From: CAWJFJ01 sp963800065
GTDB lineage: Bacteria > Actinomycetota > Acidimicrobiia > Acidimicrobiales > UBA8190
Length of the DNA stretch: 64,000 nucleotides
NCBI GenBank assembly: GCA_963800065.1
Contig: CAWCZO010000003.1
Span: 558,001-622,000 of the forward strand
Direction of reading: 5' to 3'
The stretch's first letter is position 1; the number at the start of each line of letters is the position of its first letter. Position numbers and translations under genes: made by a program. This document shows, in pieces, positions 27,073-38,075 of this stretch. The notes below the pieces were generated by a model. That model worked only from the letters and a program-made list of their open reading frames with translations. It made no database searches and had not been told where the DNA came from.

Positions 27073-28023
27073 TCAGCGGGCGGCGGAGAGGACGACGTCG
27101 GCCAGGACGTCGGACAGGCGCGGGTCATCGTTGAGCGACGCCGTCCGGGCGAAGGCGATCCCGGAGCGGGTGGCCGTGGCCCGCGCTTCGATGTCGATGT
27201 CGTAGAGGACTTCGAGATGGTCCGAGACGAAACCGATGGGGCAGACCACCACGGCGGCACCCCCGGCACCGGCGATCGCTCGGATGACGGCGTTGACGTC
27301 GGGCCCCAGCCACTCCTCGTCGGTGCGGCCGGCGCTCTGCCATCCCACGGACCAGTCCCTGATCCCCGCCGCCCCGGCCACCGCCCGCGCCGATCTCTCC
27401 AATTGCTCGGGATAGGAGTCGCCCGCCGTCACCACCCGCTTGGGGACGCTGTGGGCGGTGAAGACCACGGTGGCACTCCCGGCCCCGTGGCCCAGTGAGG
27501 CCACGGCGTCGTCCACGCGCCCGGCGAGCAGCGCCACCAGGCCCGGCGCCTCGTACCAGTGGTCGATCATCCGGAACTCGGGTGCCCTCCGGGGATCCTG
27601 ACCGGCGTCCATCGCCTGACGGGCCCGGCGGGCGTACTCGCCCACGCTGACCGTCGACGAGTGGGGGGCGAGGACGAGACCGATCACCCGCTCGACCCCG
27701 GCCCCCCGGAGCTCGGTGACGGCGTCCTCGATCCGCGGTGGTGCGAATTTGGCCCCTCCGGCCACCGTGAACCGCCCCGGCGCCGCCGCCTCCAGAGCGG
27801 CGGCGATGCCGGCCACCTGGGCCCGGGTGAGGTCGTTCAGCGGAGACGCCCCCCCGATGGCCCGGTACCGGTCCTCGAGGTCGCGCAGCTGTTCCGGGGA
27901 GGGCGGACGGCCGCGCCGGATCTCGGTGTAGAAGGCGGGGATCTCCTCGAGCGAGCGGGGCGTCCCGTGGGCCATCACGAGCACGCCGGTCGGCGGACCA
28001 ACCCCGTCCTGCTTCTCGGTCAT
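27073..28023 (-). CDS. hemH: ferrochelatase
   Basis: This enzyme inserts ferrous iron into a porphyrin (coproporphyrin III in the actinobacterial route, protoporphyrin IX in the classical one). The 316-residue protein has the family landmarks LVMAHGTP at the N-terminus, GLVLAPHSSTVSVGEY, the metal-site His in VVFTAHSVPKR and the Glu in GFVSDHLEVLYDID. It contains only one cysteine, so it lacks the four Cys that hold a 2Fe-2S cluster in mycobacterial ferrochelatases. The ATG overlaps the hemE stop (ATGA), consistent with coupled translation in the order hemE, hemH, hemY. Confidence 0.92.
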   Translation of the reverse strand: MTEKQDGVGPPTGVLVMAHGTPRSLEEIPAFYTEIRRGRPPSPEQLRDLEDRYRAIGGASPLNDLTRAQVAGIAAALEAAAPGRFTVAGGAKFAPPRIEDAVTELRGAGVERVIGLVLAPHSSTVSVGEYARRARQAMDAGQDPRRAPEFRMIDHWYEAPGLVALLAGRVDDAVASLGHGAGSATVVFTAHSVPKRVVTAGDSYPEQLERSARAVAGAAGIRDWSVGWQSAGRTDEEWLGPDVNAVIRAIAGAGGAAVVVCPIGFVSDHLEVLYDIDIEARATATRSGIAFARTASLNDDPRLSDVLADVVLSAAR

Positions 28024-29084
28024 CCGGCCTCCGCCACGGGGGCGGGGACACCCGGTGTCTGGTCGTGCACGAACGACACCAACCGTTCGAGGATCCCCGG
28101 GTCGGTCTCGGGCAGCACGCCGTGACCGAGGTTGAAGATGTGACCGGTCCCACCACCTCGGGCCAGGACATCGCGGGCCTCGTCGCGCACCCGGTCCCAC
28201 GACGCCAGACAGGTGGTCGGATCGAGGTTTCCCTGCAGGGCGTAGCCCGGTCCGACGCGCCGTCGGGCCTCGTCGAGCGGAAGCCGCCAGTCGACCCCGA
28301 CGACGTCGGCTCCGGCCGACGCCATGAGCGGGAGGAGATGACCGGTTCCCACCCCGAAGTGGATCCTCGGCACCCCCAGATCGGCCATCCCGGCCAGGAC
28401 GCGGCGGCTGGCGGGCAGGACGCTGCGCCGGTACTCCTCGGCCGACAGTGCGCCCACCCAGCTGTCGAACAGTTGGACGGCGGAGGCGCCCGCCGCCACC
28501 TGGGAGCGCAGCGAGACGAGGGCCAGGTCGGCCAGGGCATCGAGCAGCCGGGCCCACAGCAGGGGGTCGTCGCTCATGAGTGCCCTCGTCCGCTCGTGCT
28601 GTCGTGACGGACCGCCTTCGATCAGGTAGCTGGCCACCGTGAAGGGGGCGCCGGCGAAACCGATCAGGGGGATCCCGAGGGGGGCCAGCGCCTCGGAGAC
28701 CATCCGGACGGTCTCGAGGACGTACGGGGTGTCGGCACCGGGGTCGAGGGCCCGCAACCGGGTGAGGTCGGCGGCGGAACGGAAGGGTTCGGAGACGACC
28801 GGTCCGACTCCCTGCTGCACGTCGACCCCGAACCCCACGGCGGCCACCGGGACGACGATGTCGGAGAAGAGGATGGCGGCGTCCACCCCGTAGCGGCGTA
28901 CCGGCTGGAGGGTCAGCTCGGCGGCCAGCTCGGGCCGGCGGATGGCGTCCAGGATGCTTCCCGGACCCCGGGCGGCCCGGTACTCGGGCAGCGACCGTCC
29001 GGCCTGGCGCATGAACCAGACGGGGACCCTCTCGGTCGGTTGGGACCGGCAGGCGCGCAGGAAGACCGAGTCGCCCACTGACAC
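28020..29084 (-). CDS. hemE: uroporphyrinogen decarboxylase
   Basis: This enzyme decarboxylates uroporphyrinogen III to coproporphyrinogen III. The 354-residue protein has the signature FMRQAGRSLPEYR near the N-terminus, the catalytic-site Asp in AILFSDIVVP, SYLIEGGPSR in the middle and the C-terminal NLGHGVLPETDP. The length and all landmarks are normal. GTG 29084 lies exactly six bases after a TAGCGT -10 element, indicating a leaderless mRNA and fixing the start. It leads the hemE-hemH-hemY-lnt run. Confidence 0.95.
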   Translation of the reverse strand: MSVGDSVFLRACRSQPTERVPVWFMRQAGRSLPEYRAARGPGSILDAIRRPELAAELTLQPVRRYGVDAAILFSDIVVPVAAVGFGVDVQQGVGPVVSEPFRSAADLTRLRALDPGADTPYVLETVRMVSEALAPLGIPLIGFAGAPFTVASYLIEGGPSRQHERTRALMSDDPLLWARLLDALADLALVSLRSQVAAGASAVQLFDSWVGALSAEEYRRSVLPASRRVLAGMADLGVPRIHFGVGTGHLLPLMASAGADVVGVDWRLPLDEARRRVGPGYALQGNLDPTTCLASWDRVRDEARDVLARGGGTGHIFNLGHGVLPETDPGILERLVSFVHDQTPGVPAPVAEAG

Positions 29085-29090
29085 GGGACG

Positions 29091-29096
29091 ACGCTA
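29091..29096 (-). promoter_or_regulatory. -10 element of the hem operon (leaderless)
   Basis: TAGCGT on the minus strand, six bases before the hemE GTG. The spacing places the transcription start at or next to the first codon. No convincing -35 is visible, which is common for actinobacterial housekeeping promoters. Confidence 0.55.
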
Positions 29097-29181
29097 CCCG
29101 ACGTCCCCGTACGGCCCTCTTCGGCCGGCGGGAGCGACCGACTCCCCCGACCCGCCCGTAGGAACACCGGGACCGCGGCGG

Positions 29182-29187
29182 TATGAT
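29182..29187 (+). promoter_or_regulatory. -10 element of helD
   Basis: TATGAT matches the TATAAT consensus at five of six positions. It lies only two bases before the in-frame ATG at 29190, so that ATG would sit upstream of the transcript start. The mRNA would begin near 29194 and contain the strong ribosome site before TTG 29226. Confidence 0.6.
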
Positions 29188-29209
29188 CGATGGTTCACTG
29201 CGCGCAGCA

Positions 29210-29220
29210 GGGAGGGGGAG
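29210..29220 (+). promoter_or_regulatory. ribosome binding site that decides the helD start
   Basis: The stretch GGAGGGGGAG lies a few bases before TTG 29226 and is a strong purine-rich Shine-Dalgarno sequence. Together with the -10 at 29182 it favours the TTG over the upstream ATG. Confidence 0.55.
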
Positions 29221-29225
29221 CGGCT

Positions 29226-31610
<2,385 letters not shown>

Positions 31611-31689
31611 CGGCGGCCCGCCCTGGTGACCGTCCCAGGTCCGCCACGGTGTTGGCGCGGAGGGGTCGCCGTCCGCTAGGAAAGACGCC

Positions 31690-32307
31690 GTGACGCAGGC
31701 CTTGTCGGTGGAACAGACCGCGCCCGGGCAGCGTCACGTCCCCGAACGGCCCCCCCTGCTGGCCGTCGGCGTCATGATCTGGCTCGGATCGGAGCTGATG
31801 TTCTTCAGCGGCCTCTTCGCCGCCTACTTCACCATCCGGGCCAATTCCCACGTCCCGTGGCCCCCTCTCGACGGCAAGCATCTCGACTACGTCCAGGCCG
31901 GGATCTTCAGCGTCATCCTCCTGGTCTCCAGCCCGACCTTCCAGTTCGGGGTGTGGGCCGAGGAGCGGGGCGAACGGCGCAAGGCGCGGCGGTGGATCGT
32001 CACCAGCTTCATCCTGGGCGCCGGCTTCCTGGCCAACACCCTCTACGAGTGGCACGACTTCGCCTCCTCGCACCATGGCCCGTCGTTGAACGCCTACTGG
32101 TCGCTCTTCTTCATCATGACGGGCATCCACGGTCTGCACGTCGCCCTCGGCCTGGTGGCCATGATCTTCCTCCTCGGTCGCATGAAGGGGCAGGAGGGCG
32201 ACCCCGGCGAGACCAACGTCTTTCAAGCGGTCGGGTACTACTGGCACTTCGTCGACTTCATGTGGATCGGCATCTTCAGTTGCCTTTTCCTCTTCAAATC
32301 GGGCTGA
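31690..32307 (+). CDS. ctaE: cytochrome c oxidase subunit III
   Basis: This is the membrane subunit III of the aa3 oxidase. The 205-residue protein has five hydrophobic helices; the family segments are MIWLGSELMFFSGLFAAYF, LYEWHDF, MTGIHGLHVALGLVAM and VGYYWHFVDFMWIGIF. The GTG start is preceded by AGGAAAG. It opens a ctaE-qcrC-qcrA-qcrB operon, the standard actinobacterial arrangement that couples the bc1 complex directly to the oxidase. The stop overlaps the qcrC ATG. Confidence 0.95.
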   Translation: MTQALSVEQTAPGQRHVPERPPLLAVGVMIWLGSELMFFSGLFAAYFTIRANSHVPWPPLDGKHLDYVQAGIFSVILLVSSPTFQFGVWAEERGERRKARRWIVTSFILGAGFLANTLYEWHDFASSHHGPSLNAYWSLFFIMTGIHGLHVALGLVAMIFLLGRMKGQEGDPGETNVFQAVGYYWHFVDFMWIGIFSCLFLFKSG

Positions 32308-33164
32308 TGACCAAGGAGACGAGGAGGGCGATGATCACGAGGCGCCGCCGGCTCCTGCTCCTACCCGCCCTGGTCGTGGTGGGGGTGGCGGTGGTGGGCC
32401 TGCTCAGTCCGGGGGCCGTCGTCCGCACGGCATCGGCCTCCACGGCCTCGGGAGCCACCGACGCCCTCAACCCGCCCGACCCCATCGCCTACCGGAAGCT
32501 GCCCAAGTCGTACATCGGTCCCGGTGAGCAGTTGTTCGAGGCCAACTGCTCGAGCTGTCACGGCGTCGACGGGACGGGGACGGCCAACGGGCCCAACCTG
32601 GTGGGCCTGGGTCCGGCCACGGCCGACTTCTGGGTGTCCACCGGGCGCATGCCGCTCGGCAACCCGGCCACCCAACCGATCCAGAAGGCCCCGCGCTTCC
32701 CCAACAAGGAGGTCCTCGAGATCGCCGCCTTCGTCGGATCGCTCGGCCCGACGGCCCCGGGGTTCCCCGACGGCATCCCGGTGGTCAACCTGAAGGGCGC
32801 CAACCTGGCCGAGGGCAACCAGATGTTCGTCCTCAATTGCGCCGCCTGCCACACCATCACCGGCTCCGGCGACGCGCTGGCCGACGGGAACTCGGCCCCG
32901 TCGCTGCACAAGGCGTACCCCTACCAGGCCGTCGAGGCCATGCGCATCGGGCCGGCCAACATGCCCCACTTCGGGCCCGACCAGTTGAGCGACCAGCAGG
33001 TGGCCGACATCGTGGCCTACGTGACCGGGCCCATCCAGCATCCCGACAACGTCGGTGGCATCGGGCTCGGTGGCATCGGCCCCGTGGCCGAGGGCTTCAT
33101 CGGCCTCTTCATCGGGGTCGGGGGTCTGATGCTGGTGGCCTTCTGGATCGGTGACCGGACATGA
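32307..33164 (+). CDS. qcrC: diheme cytochrome c subunit of the bcc complex
   Basis: This subunit replaces both cytochrome c1 and soluble cytochrome c in actinobacteria and passes electrons from the Rieske centre to CtaC. The 285-residue protein has an N-terminal signal-anchor after a basic stretch (RRRRLLLLPALVVVGVAVVGLL). Two heme-binding sites follow, CSSCH and CAACH, each with a later Met ligand candidate (GRMPLG and NMPHFG). A C-terminal membrane helix ends it. ATG 32307 overlaps the ctaE stop; ATG 32331 is an in-frame alternative just before the signal region. The stop overlaps qcrA. Confidence 0.93.
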   Translation: MTKETRRAMITRRRRLLLLPALVVVGVAVVGLLSPGAVVRTASASTASGATDALNPPDPIAYRKLPKSYIGPGEQLFEANCSSCHGVDGTGTANGPNLVGLGPATADFWVSTGRMPLGNPATQPIQKAPRFPNKEVLEIAAFVGSLGPTAPGFPDGIPVVNLKGANLAEGNQMFVLNCAACHTITGSGDALADGNSAPSLHKAYPYQAVEAMRIGPANMPHFGPDQLSDQQVADIVAYVTGPIQHPDNVGGIGLGGIGPVAEGFIGLFIGVGGLMLVAFWIGDRT

Positions 33165-34126
33165 GCGACCACCTCTCCGTCGACACCACCGAGGACTCGG
33201 CCACGATGACGAAGACCCCGGTCGCCTATCCGGTGGCGCGCTTCGACGACCCCCACATGCTGCCCCTGGCCAAGAACCCCCGTCGCACCGAGCTCATGGT
33301 GGCGGTCATCCTCCTCATCGGTGTGGCCGGCTTCGCCGCCTACGGCGCCCTCTACTGGGTCAACGGACCGAGCCCGGGCCAGGCCGTCGCCCTGGGGGTG
33401 GGCCTGTTCGGCTTCGGCTTCGGCCTCTCGGCCTGGGGCAAGTACCTGCTCCCCCAGGGGCCCTTCGTGGAGGACCGCCACCCCTTCCGCTCGAGCGAGG
33501 CCGACATCGAGGCCATGACGGCCGCCGTCGTCGATCGGGGCACCATGGTGGTGCGCCGCCGCGGCTTCCTCGGTGGGCTCCTGGCCGCCGGCTCGGGGAT
33601 CATGGGGATCGTCCTCGTCTTCCCCCTCCTACGCTCGCTCGGGCCCAAGCCGGGGACGACCCTGGAGACGACCAATTGGAAGGCCGGGATCCGCCTGGTC
33701 GACATCACCGGCCGTCCCATCCACCGCGCCGACCTCGAGGTCGGAGGATTCATGACCGTGTTCCCCGAGGGCTTCACCAACGAGAACGCCTCGGCCTACG
33801 ACCAGACAGTCCTCATCAAGCCCTTGAAGGAGCCCTGGCCGGTCCCGGCCGCCCGCCGGGACTGGATCCCCGACGCCTATGTGGCCTATTCCAAGGTCTG
33901 CACCCACGCCGGCTGCCCGGTCGGCCTCTACCAGGAGCAGCTCCTGCAGCTGCTCTGCCCCTGCCACCAGTCGTTGTTCGACGTCACCCAAGGGGCGAAG
34001 CCCGTCTTCGGCCCCGCCCCCCGCCCCTTGCCCCAGCTCCCGCTGATGATCGACGACGAAGGATTCATCAGGGCGCGCGCCGGCTATGACCAGCCCATCG
34101 GGCCCGGCTTCTGGGAGCGGTCGTGA
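33161..34126 (+). CDS. qcrA: Rieske iron-sulfur subunit of the bcc complex
   Basis: This subunit carries electrons from menaquinol at the Qo site to cytochrome cc. The 321-residue protein has the actinobacterial architecture: a long N-terminal region with three membrane helices (starting near LMVAVILLIGVAGF) before the Rieske domain. The 2Fe-2S ligands are in CTHAGCP and CPCHQS. The basic pair before the third helix (VVRRRGFLGGLLAAGSG) resembles a Tat-like recognition site, as in other Rieske proteins whose folded domain is exported by Tat; tatA is elsewhere in this window. The ATG overlaps the qcrC stop. Confidence 0.94.
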   Translation: MSDHLSVDTTEDSATMTKTPVAYPVARFDDPHMLPLAKNPRRTELMVAVILLIGVAGFAAYGALYWVNGPSPGQAVALGVGLFGFGFGLSAWGKYLLPQGPFVEDRHPFRSSEADIEAMTAAVVDRGTMVVRRRGFLGGLLAAGSGIMGIVLVFPLLRSLGPKPGTTLETTNWKAGIRLVDITGRPIHRADLEVGGFMTVFPEGFTNENASAYDQTVLIKPLKEPWPVPAARRDWIPDAYVAYSKVCTHAGCPVGLYQEQLLQLLCPCHQSLFDVTQGAKPVFGPAPRPLPQLPLMIDDEGFIRARAGYDQPIGPGFWERS

Positions 34127-35697
34127 GCACGACGACGGCGGTGACGGGGACGTCGAGCAACGGGAGTGCCAACGGCAAGCGGGCGGCCAAGAACAAGCCG
34201 GTCGACGGCGCCGTCCGGTGGCTGGACGACCGGCTCGGTGTGGCCAAGGGCGGCCGCACCATGCTCGACAAGATCTTCCCCGACCACTGGTCGTTCCTCC
34301 TGGGGGAGATCGCCCTCTACTCGTTCATCATCCTCCTGGCCACCGGCGTCTTCCTCTCCCTCTACTTCGTCCCCTCGTCGACCGACGTCGTCTACCACGG
34401 CGCCTACCTGCCGTTGCGCGGGATCCACATGTCCGCCGCCTACGCCTCGTCGCTCGACATCTCCTTCGGCGTCCGCAGCGGTCTGTTGATCCGTCAGATG
34501 CACCACTGGGCGGCCGACGTATTCGTGGGGGCCATCGCCGTCCACATGGCCCGCATCTTCTTCACCGGTGCCTTCCGCAAGCCGCGCGAGCTCAACTGGT
34601 TCATCGGGGTCACCCTGCTCACGCTGGCCATCGTGGAGGGGTTCCTCGGGTACTCGCTGCCCGACGACCTCGTCTCGGGGACCGGTATCCGCATCGCCTA
34701 CTCGATCATCCTGTCCATCCCCGTGGTGGGCAGCTACCTGGCCACGTTCGTCTTCGGCGGGAACTTCCCCGGGAACGGGATCATCATCCCCCGCTTCTTC
34801 ATCCTCCACGTCCTGATCATCCCCCTCGTCCTCCTGGGTCTGATCGCCGGCCACCTGGGGTTGCTGGTGAAGCAGAAGCACACCCAGTTCGCCGGCCACG
34901 GCCGTACCGAGGACAACGTCGTCGGGACCCCGATGTACCCCACCTTCATCTTGAAGACGACCGGTTTCCTCTTCATGGTGGCCGGGGTCCTGTGGGCTCT
35001 CGGAGGTCTGGTCCAGATCAACCCCATCTGGCAGTTCGGCCCCTACGAACCGACCAGGATCAGCTACGCCGTCCAGCCGGACTGGTACATGGGCTGGCTC
35101 GACGGGGCCCTGCGCATCATGCCCAGCTGGGAGTTCACCGGCTTCGGTCACACCATCCCGTTCGAGGTCTTCCTGCCCGCCGTTCTGTTCCCCGGACTCA
35201 GCTTCACCCTCTTCTATCTCTGGCCCTTCATCGAATCGAGGGTCACCGGCAACCGTGAGGCCCACAATCTGCTCGACCGGCCCCGGGACCGGCCGTTGCA
35301 CACGGCGGTCGGGGCCACCGGCCTGGCCTTCTACTTCATGCTCTTCGCCGCCAGCTCGACCGACGTCCTGGCCAATTTCACCCAGATCTCGCTCAACACG
35401 GTGCTGTGGTTCTTCCGCTTCGCCGTCTTCGTGATCCCCGTCATCGTCGGCCTCGTGACGTGGTCGATCTGCCGGGAGATGACGGGCCTCCACGGCATCG
35501 GCAAGCGCAAGCGGGCCGTCGTCGTCACCCGCTCCGAGAGCGGCGAGTACGCCACGGTGCCGACGCCGCCCCGGCCCGGTGACGGGCACCGGGAACTCGA
35601 CCCCGAGCCCGTCCCCGCCTTCATCGAGCCCGAGCCGGAACCGGTGGGGGCCGCCGGCGAGGGCGCGGGGGTCCGCCGCATTCCGCGTCAGCTCTAG
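34123..35697 (+). CDS. qcrB: cytochrome b subunit of the bcc complex
   Basis: This membrane subunit holds the two b hemes and the quinol sites. In the 524-residue protein the His ligands are visible in the helices with RQMHHWAADVFVGAIAVHM and RFFILHVLIIPL, each pair set by the usual 13-14-residue spacing. The Qo-site tetrapeptide is PDWY (35077-35088), intermediate between the classical PEWY and the mycobacterial PDFY. An N-terminal Ser/Thr/Asn-rich tail and a C-terminal acidic Pro-rich tail of about 70 residues are cytoplasmic extensions typical of actinobacterial QcrB. The GTG overlaps the qcrA stop. Confidence 0.95.
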   Translation: MSTTTAVTGTSSNGSANGKRAAKNKPVDGAVRWLDDRLGVAKGGRTMLDKIFPDHWSFLLGEIALYSFIILLATGVFLSLYFVPSSTDVVYHGAYLPLRGIHMSAAYASSLDISFGVRSGLLIRQMHHWAADVFVGAIAVHMARIFFTGAFRKPRELNWFIGVTLLTLAIVEGFLGYSLPDDLVSGTGIRIAYSIILSIPVVGSYLATFVFGGNFPGNGIIIPRFFILHVLIIPLVLLGLIAGHLGLLVKQKHTQFAGHGRTEDNVVGTPMYPTFILKTTGFLFMVAGVLWALGGLVQINPIWQFGPYEPTRISYAVQPDWYMGWLDGALRIMPSWEFTGFGHTIPFEVFLPAVLFPGLSFTLFYLWPFIESRVTGNREAHNLLDRPRDRPLHTAVGATGLAFYFMLFAASSTDVLANFTQISLNTVLWFFRFAVFVIPVIVGLVTWSICREMTGLHGIGKRKRAVVVTRSESGEYATVPTPPRPGDGHRELDPEPVPAFIEPEPEPVGAAGEGAGVRRIPRQL

Positions 35698-35716
35698 CCC
35701 CCGAGGGCGGTCGGCC

Positions 35717-36169
35717 GTGAGTGCCGCACGAGCTCGCCCGCCGGCCCCCGCCGGCCCCGGACTGGCCCGCAAGCTGGGGATCCGTCCCGGTGACGTGGTG
35801 GCCCTGCTGGGTGCCCCGCCCGCCTGGTCGGCGGGGGAGCTCCCCCAGGGGGCCCGCCTGCGCCGCGGGCTGCGGGGACCGGCCGACGTCGTCATCGCCT
35901 TCCTGTGCCGGGCGTCGGACCTGGAGACGGTGCTGCCCCGGGTCGTCCCCGTCCTGCGACCAGAGGACTCGCTCTGGCTGGCCTGGCCCCGCAAGGCGGC
36001 CGGTCACGAGAGCGATCTGGGCGACGGACTCGTGCGCGGCGCCGCTCTCCGGACGGGACTGGTCGACGTCAAGGTGGCGGTCATCGGCGACGACTGGTCG
36101 GGTCTCCGTTTCGTCTGGCGGAACGAGCGACGCGACGAGGTCAGGCGCCGCCTGACGGCAACGTCGTGA
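35717..36169 (+). CDS. DUF3052 family protein
   Basis: This 150-residue protein matches the DUF3052 family, which is widespread in actinobacteria and of unknown function. It has an Ala/Pro-rich N-terminus, then a compact domain with ARKLGIRPGDVVALLGAPPAW, VVIAFLCRASDLETVLP and LWLAWPRKA, ending with DDWSGLRFVWR. There are no catalytic motifs or membrane segments. GTG 35717 follows qcrB by 19 bases, so it could be on the same transcript. The following gene is convergent, 20 bases away. Confidence 0.75.
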   Translation: MSAARARPPAPAGPGLARKLGIRPGDVVALLGAPPAWSAGELPQGARLRRGLRGPADVVIAFLCRASDLETVLPRVVPVLRPEDSLWLAWPRKAAGHESDLGDGLVRGAALRTGLVDVKVAVIGDDWSGLRFVWRNERRDEVRRRLTATS

Positions 36170-36189
36170 CGTCACCGGCGCCGCCCCGG

Positions 36190-36957
36190 CTAGAACGCGC
36201 CGTCGGTGAGCTGGCCCACGGTGTCCACCACCGTCACGTCGGCCAATTCCTCGGGCGGGGTGCGGCCTCCGGCCACCCAGACGGCGGACAGGCCGGCTCC
36301 GAGGGCCCCGAGGACGTCACGTTCCCAGCTGTCGCCCACCATGACGGTGGTCTGGGGCGACGCCCCCAGCCGGTCGAGGGCGAGGGTGAAGACGGCGGCG
36401 TCGGGCTTCCCGATGCCCACCTCGCCCGAGAAGACCACGGCGTCGAAGCAGCTCGCCAGCCCGGTCCCCTCGACCTTGAGTCGTTGGATGTCCGGCGGCC
36501 CGTTGGTGAGGAGTCCGAGCCGCCGTGTCCCCTGGAGGGAGCGGACCAGGCGCGCCGCCCCGTCGATGAGACGGTGGCCGCCGCGCTGGCTCTCGACGTA
36601 GGCCTCGGACATGGCGACAGCCAGTCCGGGGTCCTCCACCCCGAGCGCCGCCAGCGCCTGGCGCCAGACCTCGGGCCGGTAGCGACGGGCCCATTGCCGG
36701 AGGTCGTCGAGGACAGGGTGGCCGCCGTCGAACGTGGCCCAGAGCCCCTCCCAGGAGGCGATCCCGAGATCCCAGCAGAGCTGACGGCAGGGCCCCGCCC
36801 GCCACAGCCGGCGGGCACTGTCCAGGACACCCTCCTCGATCCGACCGGGGTCGAGGTCGGGGAGGAGTCCGGCGGCGTGACGGAGAGAGGACCGGGCCAC
36901 CTTCTCTTCGAGGACGAGGGTGTCGTCGAGATCGAAGATCGTGGTCCCGACCGACAT
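36190..36957 (-). CDS. HAD-family hydrolase (YjjG/phosphoglycolate-phosphatase-like)
   Basis: This 255-residue HAD phosphatase has a helical C1 cap. Motif I is TIFDLDDTLV, motif II LLTNG, motif III GKPDAAVF and motif IV VGDSWERDV. Such enzymes remove phosphate from small metabolites or nucleotides; the exact substrate is not predictable. ATG 36957 is preferred over 36984 because a TAGCGT -10 element lies seven bases before it, and the longer start would be upstream of that promoter. The N-terminal MSVGTTIFDLDD also matches the family. Confidence 0.85.
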   Translation of the reverse strand: MSVGTTIFDLDDTLVLEEKVARSSLRHAAGLLPDLDPGRIEEGVLDSARRLWRAGPCRQLCWDLGIASWEGLWATFDGGHPVLDDLRQWARRYRPEVWRQALAALGVEDPGLAVAMSEAYVESQRGGHRLIDGAARLVRSLQGTRRLGLLTNGPPDIQRLKVEGTGLASCFDAVVFSGEVGIGKPDAAVFTLALDRLGASPQTTVMVGDSWERDVLGALGAGLSAVWVAGGRTPPEELADVTVVDTVGQLTDGAF

Positions 36958-36964
36958 CACCCCG

Positions 36965-36970
36965 ACGCTA
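36965..36970 (-). promoter_or_regulatory. -10 element of the HAD hydrolase gene (leaderless)
   Basis: TAGCGT on the minus strand, seven bases before ATG 36957. It decides between two candidate starts. Confidence 0.5.
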
Positions 36971-37011
36971 TCGACGTGCCCCACTCACCAAGGTCGGCCT
37001 ATCGGAGCCGG

Positions 37012-37017
37012 TAGCCT
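37012..37017 (+). promoter_or_regulatory. -10 element of the secreted-protein gene
   Basis: TAGCCT lies nine bases before ATG 37027, leaving at most a two- or three-base leader. The divergent HAD gene has its own -10 about 45 bases away. Confidence 0.45.
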
Positions 37018-37026
37018 GAAGAGCCG

Positions 37027-38025
37027 ATGACGTCGTCTGCCCGAGCGCGTCGCATGGCGTTGCCCGGCGTGGTCACGGCGCTGGTCCTCGTCCTCACCCC
37101 CGGTGTCGGCCACGCCGACACGCTTCCCGGGGCACCGGGGTGCGCCATCCTGCCGGCCGACAACGTCTGGCATGCCAACGTCTCCGATCTGCCCGTCGAT
37201 CCCGACTCGGCCACCTACATCGCCAGCATCGGGGCGACGGCGCCGCTGCACCCCGACTTCGGGGCGGGGAAGTACAACGGCGAGCCGATCGGCATTCCCT
37301 ACAACGTCGTCCCCTCGGACCAACCGTTCGTCCCCGTGAAATTCACCTACTCCTCGCAGAGCGACCCCGGACCGTACCCGATTCCCAAGAAGCCGCTCAT
37401 CGAGGGCGGGCCCCGTTCGACCGGGGACCGTCACGTTCTCGTCGTCGACACCGGGAACTGCACCGACTACGAGCTGTTCTCCGCCCGTGCCCGTCACGGG
37501 GGAAAATCGTGGCACGCCGGATCGGGAGCCGAGTTCCCGCTGGGATCCGACCTGCTGAGACCGGCCGGATGGACGTCGGCCGATGCCGCCGGCCTCCCCA
37601 TCCTTCCCGGACTGGTCCGTCCCGACGAAGTGGCGGCCGGGGTCATCGACCACGCCATCCGTGTGACGGTGCCGGAGTCCGACGACACCTATATCTGGCC
37701 CGCCCGCCACGAGGCGGGAACGCCGGACCCGTCTCTTCCGCCCATGGGGCTCCGTCTGCGCCTGAAGGCCAGCGTCGACATCTCGCAGTTCCCGGCCATG
37801 GACCAGGTCATTCTCCAGGCGCTCAAGACGTACGGGATGATCGTGGCCGACAACGGATCGCCATGGTTCATCAGCGGCGTACCCAGTTCGTACTGGAACA
37901 ACAACACGCTGCACGATCTCACCCAGATCACCGGTTCGGATTTCCAGGTGGTGGACGAATCGTGCCTGATGGTGAGCGCCGACTCCGGTGCCACCGATCC
38001 CGCCAACTGCACGGCCGGGTCGTAG
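37027..38025 (+). CDS. secreted protein of unknown function
   Basis: This 332-residue protein has a clear Sec signal peptide: a basic start (SSARARRMALP), a hydrophobic core VVTALVLVLTPGV, and a probable cleavage after GHA. The mature part resembles a family of hypothetical secreted proteins I have seen in actinobacteria and some other phyla. Marked segments are CAILPADNVWHANV, PIGIPYNVV, DRHVLVVDTGNC, LRPAGWTSADAAGLPILPGL, IWPARHEAG and MGLRLRLKASVDI. No enzyme motif is obvious to me. Cysteines in the first and last thirds could form disulfides. It stands alone between a divergent HAD gene and an MFS gene with its own promoter. Confidence 0.75.
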   Translation: MTSSARARRMALPGVVTALVLVLTPGVGHADTLPGAPGCAILPADNVWHANVSDLPVDPDSATYIASIGATAPLHPDFGAGKYNGEPIGIPYNVVPSDQPFVPVKFTYSSQSDPGPYPIPKKPLIEGGPRSTGDRHVLVVDTGNCTDYELFSARARHGGKSWHAGSGAEFPLGSDLLRPAGWTSADAAGLPILPGLVRPDEVAAGVIDHAIRVTVPESDDTYIWPARHEAGTPDPSLPPMGLRLRLKASVDISQFPAMDQVILQALKTYGMIVADNGSPWFISGVPSSYWNNNTLHDLTQITGSDFQVVDESCLMVSADSGATDPANCTAGS

Positions 38026-38063
38026 GGCCGGTGGAGGCTGCCGCCGGGGGGTAGATCAGGGGC

Positions 38064-38069
38064 GATACT
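38064..38069 (+). promoter_or_regulatory. -10 element of the MFS gene (leaderless)
   Basis: GATACT keeps the key A2 and T6 positions and lies six bases before GTG 38076. Confidence 0.4.
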
Positions 38070-38075
38070 GGGCGG

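Noticed and set aside
29085..29225. A rifampicin-associated element upstream of helD, which would make it a HelR-type resistance gene
   Set aside because: No long palindrome with the expected GC-rich arms is visible between hemE and helD, so a plain HelD call is kept.
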